A stretch of 64,000 nt of DNA from Bradyrhizobium forestalis (GCF_002795245.1 NZ_PGVG01000002.1:1-64000), one strand, 5' to 3'. Counted from the first letter of the stretch, positions 42,916-52,264 are shown. Numbers and translations: made by a program. Notes: a model not told the origin generated them from the letters alone.

Positions 42916-45111
42916 GTGAGCGAGGTAGAGCCGCATACACAGTCGTCATGCCCGACCTTGACCCGGGCATCCACGGCCTCGCGGGCGGTGGGTGACGGCG
43001 TGGATAGCCGGGTCAAGCCCGGCCATCACGGGCGGAGGGGGCGGATCGCCTTTCGCCTTCTCTCGGCGGCTGCACTCACCCTCATCCTCGCCATCGTCGC
43101 CTTCGTCGCCTGGGTCTACTCCCTCGGTCCTCTCCCGCTCGACGAAGCGCGCCAGGTCTCCACCACCATCGTCGACCGCAACGGCAAGCTGCTGCGCGCC
43201 TATGCCATGGCGGATGGCCGCTGGCGGTTGCCGGTCGATGCCAAGACCAACGTCGATCCGACGTACCTGAAACTGCTGTTCGCCTATGAGGACCAGCGCT
43301 TCTACGCCCATGATGGTATCGATCCGCTGGCGCTGGGGCGCGCGGCGTTGCAGTTCGGAACGCGCGGCCACATCGTCTCGGGCGGCTCGACCATCACCAT
43401 GCAGCTCGCGCGGCTGATGGAGCCGCGCCGGCAGCGTTCGCTCCACGCAAAGCTGCGGCAGATCGTGCGTGCGATCGAGATCGAGCGCAGCATGAGCAAG
43501 GAGCAGATCCTCGATCTCTATCTGGCGCTCGCACCCTATGGCGGCAATCTCGAAGGCATCCGCGCGGCGTCCATCGCCTATCTCGGCAAAGAGCCGAAGC
43601 GCCTGTCGCTGGCGGAGGCCGCGCTGCTGGTGGCGCTGCCGCAATCGCCGGAAACCCGCCGCGTCGACCGCTACCCTGATGCGGCGCGGAAGGCGCGCGA
43701 CCGCGTGCTCGACCGCATGGTCGAGGAGCACGTGGTCAGTGCCGACGACGCCAAGCAGGCCAAGGCGGTGCCCGTGCCAAAGCTGCGCAAGCCGATGCCG
43801 ATCCTGGCGCCGCATGCCTCCGACACAGCGCTGTCGACAATCAAGGATACGCCGGTCATCAAGCTGACGCTCGATGCGAATCTGCAGAAGGTGCTGGAGC
43901 CGCTGGCCCGCGACCGCGCCATCGCGCTCGGGCCGAACATCTCTGTCGGCATCATCGTGGTCGACAATGAGAGCGGCGACGTGCTCGCCCGCGTCGGCTC
44001 GGCCGATTATTTCGACGAGCGCCGGGCAGGGCAGGTCGACATGACCCGCGCCATCCGCTCACCGGGCTCGACGCTGAAACCGTTCATCTATGGGCTCGCC
44101 TTCGAGGATGGCTTCGTGCATCCGGAGAGCCTGATCGACGACCGGCCGGTTCGCTTCGGCTCCTACGCGCCGGAGAATTTCGACATGACGTTCCAGGGCA
44201 CGGTGCCGGTGAGGAAGGCGCTGCAATTATCGCTGAACGTGCCGGCCATCGTGCTGCTCGACCGGGTCGGCTCGAGCCGGCTGGCTTCGCGGCTGCGGCA
44301 GGCCGGTGGCAACCTGGTTTTGCCCAGGGACGAGACGCCAGGGCTCGCCATGGGTCTCGGTGGCGTTGGCGTCACACTCCAGGACCTCACTCAGCTTTAT
44401 GCGGGCTTCGCCCGTGTCGGCACTACCAAGCCACTGCGCGAGGTCATGACGGATAAGGACGACCGCGAGCCGCTGCGGCTGCTGGATCAGGTCGCGGCCT
44501 GGCAGGTCGGCAACGTGCTGCTGGGAACACCGCCGCCGGAGAACGCCGCCCACAACCGGATCGCGTTCAAGACCGGCACCTCCTACGGCTATCGTGATGC
44601 CTGGTCGGTTGGGTTCGACGGCCGCATGACCATCGGCGTCTGGGTTGGCCGGCCCGACGGCGCTCCGGTTCCCGGCCTGATCGGGCGCGTCGCTGCCGCG
44701 CCAATCCTGTTCGACGCCTTCGCCCGGACCGGTAAGACGCTAACTCCATTGCCGAAGCCGCCACGGGGAACCTTGGTGGCCAGCAACGCCAAGCTGCCGC
44801 TGCCTCTGAAGCGGTTCCGCCCGGTCGGGGAACTGGTGCGCACCGGGAGCGAGCAGGCGCTGCACATTCAATTTCCGCTCAATGGCTCGCGGATCGACGT
44901 CGATCGATCGGCTGGCCGGGAGAGCGCAGCCATGCCGATCAAAGTCGCCGGCGGCGTGCTGCCCATGACCGTCATGGTTAACGGCACTTCGCGCGGCGAG
45001 ATCGACGGCCGCCGTCAGCGGCTGATCGACCCGCCCGGTCCGGGCTTTGCCCGGCTCACCGTGATCGACGCCACGGGCGCCGCGGACACAGTCGTCATTC
45101 GAATTCAATGA
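42916..45111 (+). CDS. pbpC: Penicillin-binding protein 1C
   Basis: A 731-residue class A PBP. Membrane anchor at about 45-67 (RIAFRLLSAAALTLILAIVA); GT51 glycosyltransferase with EDQRFYAHDGIDP and GGSTITMQLARLMEPR; transpeptidase with SxxK in SPGSTLKPFIYG, SLN, and KTGTSYGYRDAW; a PBP1C-type C-terminal domain (about 640-731). It polymerises and crosslinks peptidoglycan, here paired with the A2M protein. The GTG 42916 start gives about 40 extra N-terminal residues derived from a palindromic intergenic element (42944-43031), not from the family; GTG 43000 in frame is an alternative start. Confidence 0.93.
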   Translation: MSEVEPHTQSSCPTLTRASTASRAVGDGVDSRVKPGHHGRRGRIAFRLLSAAALTLILAIVAFVAWVYSLGPLPLDEARQVSTTIVDRNGKLLRAYAMADGRWRLPVDAKTNVDPTYLKLLFAYEDQRFYAHDGIDPLALGRAALQFGTRGHIVSGGSTITMQLARLMEPRRQRSLHAKLRQIVRAIEIERSMSKEQILDLYLALAPYGGNLEGIRAASIAYLGKEPKRLSLAEAALLVALPQSPETRRVDRYPDAARKARDRVLDRMVEEHVVSADDAKQAKAVPVPKLRKPMPILAPHASDTALSTIKDTPVIKLTLDANLQKVLEPLARDRAIALGPNISVGIIVVDNESGDVLARVGSADYFDERRAGQVDMTRAIRSPGSTLKPFIYGLAFEDGFVHPESLIDDRPVRFGSYAPENFDMTFQGTVPVRKALQLSLNVPAIVLLDRVGSSRLASRLRQAGGNLVLPRDETPGLAMGLGGVGVTLQDLTQLYAGFARVGTTKPLREVMTDKDDREPLRLLDQVAAWQVGNVLLGTPPPENAAHNRIAFKTGTSYGYRDAWSVGFDGRMTIGVWVGRPDGAPVPGLIGRVAAAPILFDAFARTGKTLTPLPKPPRGTLVASNAKLPLPLKRFRPVGELVRTGSEQALHIQFPLNGSRIDVDRSAGRESAAMPIKVAGGVLPMTVMVNGTSRGEIDGRRQRLIDPPGPGFARLTVIDATGAADTVVIRIQ
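42944..43031. repeat. Bradyrhizobium-type palindromic element inside the pbpC 5' end
   Basis: Arms CGTCATGCCCGACCTTGACC (continuing CGGGCATCCACG) and GTGGATAGCCGGGTCAAGCC (continuing CGGCCATCACG) are inverted copies. In the pbpC frame they are read as residues 10-39, including DSRVKPGHH. Confidence 0.8.
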
Positions 45112-45161
45112 CCCCGGCTTAAGCGGTTGTGGCGATGGCGGTTTCAGCGTAAGCGGAACCA

Positions 45162-46904
45162 ATGGTCGAGACCTATCCAAGCCCCCGTTTTGGAGCACCC
45201 CGCGAGTCGAAATCGCCCGCAAATCCGGGCAGTGGGCTCGTGCGCATGCTCGACATCGCCACGGCCAGCCATGCGCGCGCGGTCGGCTTCCTGGTGCTGT
45301 GCGCGCTGCTGCTGTTCCTGCCGGGCTTCTTCACCATCCCGCCGATCGATCGCGACGAAGCGCGGTTCGCCCAGGCCACCAAGCAGATGGTCGAGAGCGG
45401 CGACTATGTCGACATCCGCTTTCAGGAGGACGTCCGCTACAAGAAGCCAGTCGGCATCTACTGGTTGCAATCGGCGACGGTCGAAGCCGCGTCGATGCTC
45501 AAGCTGCCGAAGGCCGAATTGCGCATCTGGGTCTACCGCCTGCCGTCGCTGGTGGGCGCGATCGGCGCCGTGCTCATGACCTATTGGGCAGCGCTCGGCT
45601 TCGTCACGCGGCGCGCCGCGGTGCTGGCGGCGCTGATGATGTGCGCTTCGGTGCTGCTCGGCGTCGAGGCGCGGCTGGCGAAGACCGATGCCATGCTGCT
45701 GTTCTGCGTCGTCGCCGCGATGGGCGCGATGGCGCGGGCCTATTTGTCCTGGCAGCGCGCCGAGGACGAGACGCATCCGCCCTGGAGCTGGCCGGCGATC
45801 TTCTGGACCGCGCTTGCCATCGGCATCCTGATCAAGGGTCCGCTGATCCTGATGTTCGCAGGCCTGACCATCGTCGCGCTTGCGATCCAGGATCGCGATG
45901 CCTCCTGGCTGTGGAAGCTGCGCCCCCTCTGGGGCCTGATGTGGATGCTGGTGCTGGTGCTGCCCTGGTTCGTCGCAATCTTCTGGCGGGCGGGCGATGC
46001 CTTCTTCGCCGATTCCGTCGGCGGCGATATGCTGAGCAAGTTAGGTGCACAGGAATCCCATGGCGCCCCGCCCGGACTATACCTCGCGCTGTTCTGGATC
46101 ACCTTCTGGCCCGGCGCGCCGCTCGCCGCGATGGCCGCGCCCGCGGTGTGGCGGGCGCGGCGTGAGCCCGGCGCGCAGTTTCTGCTGGCCTGGCTGATCC
46201 CGTCCTGGATCGTGTTCGAGGCGGTGCTGACCAAGCTGCCGCATTACGTGCTGCCGCTCTATCCGGCGATTGCGATCCTCACTGCAGGCGCGGTGGAGCG
46301 GCGCGTGCTATCGCGCTCCTGGCTGATGCGCGGCTCGGCCTGGTGGTTCGCGATCCCCGCAGCCGCCTCGATCATCGCGGTCGTCGGCGCGGTGATGCTG
46401 ACGCGGCAGCCGGCCTTCGTGGCCTGGCCGTTCATCGCGGCCGCGCTGATCTTCGGCCTGTTCGCCTGGTGGCTCTACGACAACAATCGCGCCGAGCGCT
46501 CGCTGCTCAACGCGCTGGTCGCAGCCCTGATGCTGGCCGTGACGGTCTACGGCATCGTGCTGCCGGCACTGACGCCGCTGTTTCCGAGCATCGAGATCGC
46601 GCGCGCGCTTCGCAACGTCACCTGCGTCGGACCGAAAGCGGCCGCGGCCGGTTATCACGAGCCGAGCCTCGTCTTCCTGGTGGGCACCCAGACCTTGCTG
46701 ACCGACGGCTCCGGTGCGGCGGATTTCCTGCGGCAGGGCAGCTGCCGCTTCGCGCTGATCGAGCAGCGCTCCGAGCGCAGCTTCGTGCAGCGCGCCGAGG
46801 CGATCGGGCTGCGCTACAAGGTCGGCGCGCGCATCGACGGCTACAATTTCTCGCAAGGGCGCGCGATCTCGATCTCGATCTTCCGGTCGGAAGGCACCGA
46901 ATAG
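45162..46904 (+). CDS. ArnT-type lipid A glycosyltransferase (GT39/GT83)
   Basis: A 580-residue membrane protein with 12-13 helices and the acidic motif IDRDEARFAQATKQM near the first periplasmic loop, followed by FQEDVRYKKPVGIYWLQS, typical of ArnT/Rgt enzymes. They take a sugar from a polyprenyl-phosphate donor and attach it to lipid A in the periplasm. ATG 45162 is the longest sensible start; the first 29 residues are not conserved-looking. First of four genes (with PAP2, GT2, LAB_N) that fit lipid A decoration; the sugar (galacturonate or mannose) is inference. Confidence 0.85.
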   Translation: MVETYPSPRFGAPRESKSPANPGSGLVRMLDIATASHARAVGFLVLCALLLFLPGFFTIPPIDRDEARFAQATKQMVESGDYVDIRFQEDVRYKKPVGIYWLQSATVEAASMLKLPKAELRIWVYRLPSLVGAIGAVLMTYWAALGFVTRRAAVLAALMMCASVLLGVEARLAKTDAMLLFCVVAAMGAMARAYLSWQRAEDETHPPWSWPAIFWTALAIGILIKGPLILMFAGLTIVALAIQDRDASWLWKLRPLWGLMWMLVLVLPWFVAIFWRAGDAFFADSVGGDMLSKLGAQESHGAPPGLYLALFWITFWPGAPLAAMAAPAVWRARREPGAQFLLAWLIPSWIVFEAVLTKLPHYVLPLYPAIAILTAGAVERRVLSRSWLMRGSAWWFAIPAAASIIAVVGAVMLTRQPAFVAWPFIAAALIFGLFAWWLYDNNRAERSLLNALVAALMLAVTVYGIVLPALTPLFPSIEIARALRNVTCVGPKAAAAGYHEPSLVFLVGTQTLLTDGSGAADFLRQGSCRFALIEQRSERSFVQRAEAIGLRYKVGARIDGYNFSQGRAISISIFRSEGTE

Positions 46905-46905
46905 G

Positions 46906-47751
46906 ATGCGGGCCTTGACCGGCATTGCGCCGCGTGGCGGCTATCCCGCGCAGTTGCTCGCCGTGTCCCGGCGCGCGCTGGCGCAGCTCGTGCGCTCGCC
47001 GTCACATTCGTGCCGGGCCGAGGCCGCCCGCAAGCTGGCCCGGCATTCGCTCTGGCTCAGCGCAGCGGGCGCAGCGCTGGTCATCGCGCTGATGGTCGGG
47101 TTCGATCAGGCCGAGATCCTGCTGATGCCGCCGCGCGGCACGCCCAGCCTGTGGCCGATCCGCATCCTCACCGATTTCGGCAAGGACGAGTATGTGCTCT
47201 TGGTGCTGGGGGCTGCGCTGGTGGCGCTGGCGCTTGTTGCGGCCGGGCTGCACGGAAGCCGCCGCGCGCTGCTGCTCGGCTTCGGCACGCGGCTTCAGTT
47301 CATGTTTCTGTCGGTTGCCGTGTCAGCGTTCGTCGCCGAAATCCTGAAATTTCTCATCGGACGCGGACGTCCGTTCGTCGGCGGCAAGGCCAACCCGTTC
47401 AACTTCGTCCCGTTCGACGGGACGGGGGCTTATGCCAGCCTGCCGTCAGGCCACGCCGTGGCAGCGTTCGCCCTGGCGTTTGCCGTGTCGGCATTGTGGC
47501 CGCGCCTGCGCGTGTTCATGTTCACTTACGCAATCGTGATCCTGCTGACGCGCCTGGTGCTGCTGGCGCATCACCCGAGCGACGTCGTGGCCGGCGCTCT
47601 CGTCGGAACGGTCGGCGCCATGGCCGTCCGTTACTGGTTTGCGGCCCGAAGGCTCGGCTTTGCCATCCGCGCCGACGGCACCATCGTGCCGCTTTCAGGG
47701 ACGGTTTCGGACCGCCTTAAAAGGGTTGCCCGCGGGGCATCCGCCCCATAA
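46906..47751 (+). CDS. PAP2-family phosphatase (LpxE/LpxF-like)
   Basis: A 281-residue protein with about six helices and the three PAP2 signatures: KFLIGRGRP, SLPSGHAVAAF and RLVLLAHHPSDVV. In rhizobia such phosphatases remove the 1- or 4'-phosphate of lipid A, allowing sugars to be put there. It starts one base after the preceding stop codon, so it is in the same operon. The first about 45 residues are cytoplasmic and basic. Confidence 0.85.
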   Translation: MRALTGIAPRGGYPAQLLAVSRRALAQLVRSPSHSCRAEAARKLARHSLWLSAAGAALVIALMVGFDQAEILLMPPRGTPSLWPIRILTDFGKDEYVLLVLGAALVALALVAAGLHGSRRALLLGFGTRLQFMFLSVAVSAFVAEILKFLIGRGRPFVGGKANPFNFVPFDGTGAYASLPSGHAVAAFALAFAVSALWPRLRVFMFTYAIVILLTRLVLLAHHPSDVVAGALVGTVGAMAVRYWFAARRLGFAIRADGTIVPLSGTVSDRLKRVARGASAP

Positions 47752-47814
47752 AAGCGGCTGCCTGCCGGGACGCCGGTTCCCTGGGGCAGCTCAATTCCAA
47801 CCACGAGCCTCGAT

Positions 47815-48552
47815 TTGTCGACGTCCCAGCCTTCGGTTTCCATCGTCGTTCCCGTGCGCAACGAAGCCGACAACATCGCGCCCCTGATCGCGGAGATCAC
47901 CGCGGCGCTCGATGGCCGCTGGGCTTATGAGATCATCTACGTCAACGACGGCTCGACCGATGCGACCGGCGAGCGGCTCGGCGCCATCATGAAACAGCGG
48001 AGCAATCTGCGTCAGCTCCGCCATGCGAGATCCGGCGGCCAATCGGCGGCCGTGCGCAGCGGCGTGCGCGCGGCGCGCGGGGAGATCGTGGCGACGCTCG
48101 ACGGCGACGGCCAGAACAATCCGGCTTTCCTGCCCGACCTGATCGCGGCGGTCGAGAAGGGGGCAGGGCGCGTCGGTCTCGCTGCCGGCCAGCGCGTCGG
48201 GCGCAAGGACACCGGCTTCAAGAAATTCCAGTCGCGCGTGGCGAACGGCGTTCGCAACGCCATCCTGAAGGACGGCACGCGCGACACCGGCTGCGGACTG
48301 AAGGCGTTCCGCCGCGACGTCTTCCTGATGCTGCCTTACTTCGACGGGCTGCATCGCTTCCTCCCCGCGTTGGTCCGCCGCGAAGGCTACGACATCGCCT
48401 ATGTCGACGTGATCGACCGGCCGCGCCATTCCGGCGTGTCGAACTATGGCTTCTTCGACCGGCTGTGGATCGGCATCATGGATCTCGTTGGCGTCTGGTG
48501 GCTGATCCGCCGCAAGAAGCCGACGCCTGAGGTGACCGAGGTGAATGCATGA
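47815..48552 (+). CDS. Polyprenyl-phosphate glycosyltransferase (GT2, RgtE-like)
   Basis: A 245-residue GT2 enzyme: PSVSIVVPVRNEADNIAPLI, the UDP site YVNDGSTD, LDGDGQNNP, and a DTGCGLKAFRRDVF region. It is of the dolichyl-phosphate mannose/galacturonate synthase type that makes a lipid-linked sugar donor on the cytoplasmic side. Starts with TTG 47815. Its stop overlaps the ATG of the LAB_N gene (ATGA); RgtE and RgtF in Rhizobium are encoded and act in the same way (dodecaprenyl-P-GalA synthesis). Confidence 0.85.
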   Translation: MSTSQPSVSIVVPVRNEADNIAPLIAEITAALDGRWAYEIIYVNDGSTDATGERLGAIMKQRSNLRQLRHARSGGQSAAVRSGVRAARGEIVATLDGDGQNNPAFLPDLIAAVEKGAGRVGLAAGQRVGRKDTGFKKFQSRVANGVRNAILKDGTRDTGCGLKAFRRDVFLMLPYFDGLHRFLPALVRREGYDIAYVDVIDRPRHSGVSNYGFFDRLWIGIMDLVGVWWLIRRKKPTPEVTEVNA

Positions 48553-48887
48553 TCATCCAATACGGTCAGGCGCTGAGCAATTATCTCTACGACGTCTTCG
48601 TCGCCAAGTTCGACTTCTGGCTTGCGTTCGGCCTGGTCGCGCAGCTGTTCTTCACCGCGCGCTTCCTGGTGCAATGGATCGCGAGCGAGCGCGCCGGCAA
48701 CAGCGTGGTGCCGATGGCATTCTGGTTCTGCTCGATGGGCGGTGGGCTGATGACGCTGGTCTATGGCGTGGTGAAGCGCGAGCCCGTTATCATCCTCGGA
48801 CAGTCGCTGGCGACGGTGATCTATATCCGCAACATCATGCTGATCATCAAGAATCGCGGCAAAGCGTCGAAGACGCTGGAACGCTGA
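48549..48887 (+). CDS. LAB_N membrane protein (RgtF-like)
   Basis: A 112-residue protein with the lipid-A biosynthesis N-terminal domain: FWLAFGLVAQLFFTARFLVQ, WIASERAGNSVVPMAFWF and about three membrane helices. In Rhizobium such small proteins partner the GT2 enzyme to make a polyprenyl-phosphate sugar. Translationally coupled to the GT2 gene by ATGA. Confidence 0.88.
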   Translation: MIIQYGQALSNYLYDVFVAKFDFWLAFGLVAQLFFTARFLVQWIASERAGNSVVPMAFWFCSMGGGLMTLVYGVVKREPVIILGQSLATVIYIRNIMLIIKNRGKASKTLER

Positions 48888-48935
48888 TCCCAAACCGGAC
48901 TCCGGGACTTCTCCCAAAATCGTGTGATATGTGAC

Positions 48936-48968
48936 CCAATCGGCTCTTGCTATTTCAAGACCGATTGG
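48936..48968. promoter_or_regulatory. Inverted repeat upstream of a TetR gene
   Basis: CCAATCGG and CCGATTGG, perfect 8-bp arms 17 bases apart, ending 13 bases before ATG 48982. Probable TetR operator. TTGCTA (48948-48953) and TCATAT (48971-48976) with 17-base spacing look like a promoter inside it, which would give a nearly leaderless transcript. Confidence 0.5.
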
Positions 48969-48981
48969 TTCATATATCCCT

Positions 48982-49596
48982 ATGCGTCGCGCCGCCCCAG
49001 TACAGCTGCCCCGTGGCCGCCCCCGGAGTTTCGACACGGAAGCCGCTGTCGAACGCGCGATGAACGTATTTTGGTCGCGCGGCTATCACGCCACGGCACT
49101 GCCGGACTTGCTTCGTGCGACGAAGCTCTCCCGTGGCAGCCTTTACGCCGCCTTTGGTGACAAGCACTCGCTGTTCTTGCGTGCGCTCGATCGCTATATT
49201 GCCATTGCCTTGACGCGGATGGATACCGAACTCGACCACCGCAGAGAGCCGGTCGAAGGCCTAAGGGCCTATCTTGCCGGCTACGTTGACCGCAACAGCG
49301 GTGCCAATGGTCGGCGCGGATGCCTGCTGGTAGCCACAGCCATGGAACTGGCTGGCCGTGACGTCGAGGTCGATCGTCGCATCGGGAACTTCTTCAAAGC
49401 CATGGAGGCTCGGGTGGCTGGTGCATTTTCCCGTGCGAAGGCAGCGGGCCAACTCGCCGATGGTGTCGAGCCTTCGAGCGCCGCCCGAATTCTCGTCTGT
49501 TTCGTCGAAGGGCTGCGGGTGGTCGGTAAGACGGCACCGACACGGATCATTTCGCAAGCCACCGTTGACGCTCTTCTCGACCGCTTTATCAGGTAG
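48982..49596 (+). CDS. TetR-family transcriptional regulator
   Basis: A 204-residue regulator: HTH in AVERAMNVFWSRGYHATALP, then LLRATKLSRGSLYAAFGDKH; ligand domain C-terminal (RRGCLLVATAMELAGRDVEV). ATG 48982 is used; ATG 48931, also in frame, falls in the operator palindrome. Probably regulates itself and the transporter gene eight bases downstream. Ligand unknown. Confidence 0.88.
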   Translation: MRRAAPVQLPRGRPRSFDTEAAVERAMNVFWSRGYHATALPDLLRATKLSRGSLYAAFGDKHSLFLRALDRYIAIALTRMDTELDHRREPVEGLRAYLAGYVDRNSGANGRRGCLLVATAMELAGRDVEVDRRIGNFFKAMEARVAGAFSRAKAAGQLADGVEPSSAARILVCFVEGLRVVGKTAPTRIISQATVDALLDRFIR

Positions 49597-49603
49597 ACAA
49601 ACC

Positions 49604-50527
49604 ATGGACCTTTCCGTTGTTCGCAGGCCCATATCTGGACCGAATGGTCTTGAAAATAGCGATGCCATGTCCGCCATCCAGATCGTCTGCGCGGTGGTGG
49701 TTCCCTTGCTCTGGGGCTATCAATTCGTGGTCATCAAAGTGGGCGTGGGCGAGTTTCCGCCTCTCTTCTTCCTCGCACTTCGCTTCCTGGCAATCGCGCT
49801 GCTGCTCGTTCCGTTCGTCGAAAGGCCGAGCCGTCGGCAGCTCGGGCCTGTCGCTGCCATTTCGCTTTTCCTCGGTGGATTGAACTTCGGCCTGTTCTAC
49901 GTTGGTCTCGGGCTCGGCTCGGGAAGCATGTCTGCCGTCGCCTATCAACTCGCTCCGCCCTTCACCGTTCTGTTGGCCTGGCCGCTGCTCGCGGAGAAGC
50001 CGTCTCTAACCACGTCCGCCGGCGTCGTACTTGCGTTCGTCGGCGTGGTCGTGCTGGCAACGGGGCCTGGCCTGTCGGCAAACGCGCTTCCGCTGCTGCT
50101 CGTGGTCGGGGCAGCTTTCGCATTTGCGGTGTCCAACGTCTTGATGAAGCGTTATGGCCCTTTTGATCCCCTGATGTTGATGGGCTGGTCGTCGCTGCTC
50201 ACGGTGCCGCAGGTCATGCTGATGTCGTTGTTGCTCGAATCCGGACAAATGGCGAGCCTTGTCACGGCAGACGAACGCGGCTGGCTGGCGCTTGCCTATA
50301 CAATCTTCATCGGCGGAATTGTCGGGTTTGGCCTTTGGTTCTGGCTGATCGCCCGTTGCTCGATGGTGCGCGTCGCGCCTTTCGGTCTGCTGCTTCCGGT
50401 GTTCGCATTGACTTGCAGCGTTATCTTTCTTGACGAGCGCATGAGCCCAAAGCTGATCGTCGGCGGGCTGCTCGCGATCTCAGGCGTCGCCATGACGCAA
50501 GTGCGCCCACGCGCCCAACCAGCCTGA
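49604..50527 (+). CDS. EamA/DMT-family transporter
   Basis: A 307-residue permease with ten membrane helices in two EamA repeats (about 25-155 and 165-300): VCAVVVPLLWGYQFVVIKVG, ALRFLAIALLLVPF in the first; FAFAVSNVLMKRYGPFDPLM in the second. AGGTAG lies seven bases before ATG 49604; ATG 49667 is an alternative start. Paired with the TetR gene, so likely an inducible metabolite or drug exporter. Confidence 0.88.
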   Translation: MDLSVVRRPISGPNGLENSDAMSAIQIVCAVVVPLLWGYQFVVIKVGVGEFPPLFFLALRFLAIALLLVPFVERPSRRQLGPVAAISLFLGGLNFGLFYVGLGLGSGSMSAVAYQLAPPFTVLLAWPLLAEKPSLTTSAGVVLAFVGVVVLATGPGLSANALPLLLVVGAAFAFAVSNVLMKRYGPFDPLMLMGWSSLLTVPQVMLMSLLLESGQMASLVTADERGWLALAYTIFIGGIVGFGLWFWLIARCSMVRVAPFGLLLPVFALTCSVIFLDERMSPKLIVGGLLAISGVAMTQVRPRAQPA

Positions 50528-50572
50528 TCGTCGAGCCTCGTGTCGTGCCGACTTCAGTCGGCGCCCGGCCGC

Positions 50573-52264
50573 CTAGCGCGGCAGCGCCGACGCCGTGCCT
50601 GAGTCGGGGAGGGTGGCCGTCTCTGTCTCGGCCCGGCGGTAAGGCTCGCCGGCCGCGTCGAGCACGGGATAGGCGACCGAGCAGATGTGCGAGTGGATGC
50701 GCCTGAGGTCGCGCAGCACGTCGAGATGGAGCGAGGTGGTTTCGATGGTTTCGGGGCGGCCCTCGCGCAGGCGGTCGAGATGGCGCTCGACCGCGGCAAG
50801 CTCGGTGTTGCGCAGCGCCGTCTTCTCCACCAGCAGCTTGCGCGCCTCGTTGGCGTCACCCGACATGAAGACGCCGAAGGCGATGCGCAGCGAGTCCATC
50901 GTGCGCTTGTGGAAGGCGGCGAGCTCCTCGGCCCCTTCCGCCGAGAACTGGAAGCGCCGCTTGATCTTCTTGGTGGCGAGCTCGCTCAGGCTCTTGTCGA
51001 TGATATCGCCGATATGCTCGAGGTTGATGGCGAAGGAGATGATCTCCATCGCACGACGTCCTTCGCTCTCGTCGAGGCTGCCCCGCATCAGTTTCGTCAC
51101 GTAGAGCTTGATGGCCTCGTCGAGACCGTCGACGAGATTGTCTGTTTTCGAGACCTGGTCGACCAGCGCGCGGTCGCCGGTCATCATCGCGGTCATCACC
51201 TTGCGCAGCATGACCTCGACGAGATCGCCCATGCGCAAGGTCTCGCGGGCGGCGTCGGCGAGCGCCAGTGACGGCGTCTCCAGCGCGGTCTCGTCGAGAT
51301 AGCGCGGCCTTGCCGGGTCGGCTTCCTGCACGCGATCCGGCAAGAGGCGGATGAGCAGGCGCGACATGGTGTCGAGCAGGCCGATGAAGAGCACGGCCGT
51401 GCCGACATTGAAGGCGATGTGGAAAGCCGCCGTCATCTTGGCGAGATCGGGCTGCCAGGCGTGCATGTGCTCGGCGATCGCGCCCAGGAAGGGCAGGACG
51501 AGCGCAATCCCGACCACGCGGTTGACGAGATTGCCGACCGGCAGGCGATAGCTCGCGGGATCGTCACGTTTGGCGCCCTCGAACACGGGATTGATGGCGC
51601 TGCCGAGATTGGCCCCGAGCACCAGTGCGAGCGCCGCGTAAGGCGTGACGAATTGCGCATAGGCCAGCGACATGATCAGCAGCACGCTGGCGACGCTCGA
51701 ATGCACCGCCCAGGTGACGAGGGCCGCGATGACGATGCACAAGATCGGGTCGCCCGTGATCGCCGACATGACGACGCGGACGCCGGGCGCGTTCTCGGCC
51801 GGCGCCAGCGTGTCGAGCAGGATGTGCAGCGAGAGCAGCATCAGGCCGAGGCCGATGCAGACGCGGCCGATGTCCTTGATCCGGGATCGCGGTCCCGAGC
51901 GGAAGGCGACGAGCCCAAGCACGAACAGCACCGGCGCGACGGCTGCGATGTTGAACGACAGCACCTGCACGATCAGCGTCGTGCCGACATTGGCCCCGAG
52001 CATGATGGCGAGCGCGGCGGCGAGGCTGACGAGGCCCTCGGCCGCGAACGAAGAGGTGATCAGCGCGGTCGCCGTGCTGCTCTGGAGCAGCGCGGTGAGC
52101 CCGAGGCCAGCAGCAAAGGCATTGAAACGGTTGCCCAGTGCCTTGCCGAGCAGGCGCCGCAGGTCCGGACCGAAGGCGCGCAGGATCCCGCTGTGGACCA
52201 TGTGCAGGCCCCACAACAACAGCGCCACGCCGCCCATGAGATCGAGCAGAACCAACGTTCCCAT
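50573..52264 (-). CDS. Na/Pi cotransporter family protein with PhoU-like domain
   Basis: A 563-residue protein. N-terminal half (about 1-320) has two Na/Pi cotransporter repeats (GLGLTALLQSSTATALITSS, LGANLGSAINPVFEG); C-terminal half is a PhoU-type helical domain (about 340-545, e.g. ALADAARETLRMGDLVEVML). Likely a sodium-dependent phosphate transporter (export or low-affinity import) of the YjbB/NptA type. Single gene, convergent with the EamA gene. Confidence 0.9.
   Translation of the reverse strand: MGTLVLLDLMGGVALLLWGLHMVHSGILRAFGPDLRRLLGKALGNRFNAFAAGLGLTALLQSSTATALITSSFAAEGLVSLAAALAIMLGANVGTTLIVQVLSFNIAAVAPVLFVLGLVAFRSGPRSRIKDIGRVCIGLGLMLLSLHILLDTLAPAENAPGVRVVMSAITGDPILCIVIAALVTWAVHSSVASVLLIMSLAYAQFVTPYAALALVLGANLGSAINPVFEGAKRDDPASYRLPVGNLVNRVVGIALVLPFLGAIAEHMHAWQPDLAKMTAAFHIAFNVGTAVLFIGLLDTMSRLLIRLLPDRVQEADPARPRYLDETALETPSLALADAARETLRMGDLVEVMLRKVMTAMMTGDRALVDQVSKTDNLVDGLDEAIKLYVTKLMRGSLDESEGRRAMEIISFAINLEHIGDIIDKSLSELATKKIKRRFQFSAEGAEELAAFHKRTMDSLRIAFGVFMSGDANEARKLLVEKTALRNTELAAVERHLDRLREGRPETIETTSLHLDVLRDLRRIHSHICSVAYPVLDAAGEPYRRAETETATLPDSGTASALPR

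Noticed and set aside
38179-42936. Open frame of 1585 codons antisense to the macroglobulin gene
   Set aside because: Shadow of high-GC third-position bias; protein is Arg/His/Ala-rich without domain, while the plus-strand gene has a signal peptide and thioester motif.
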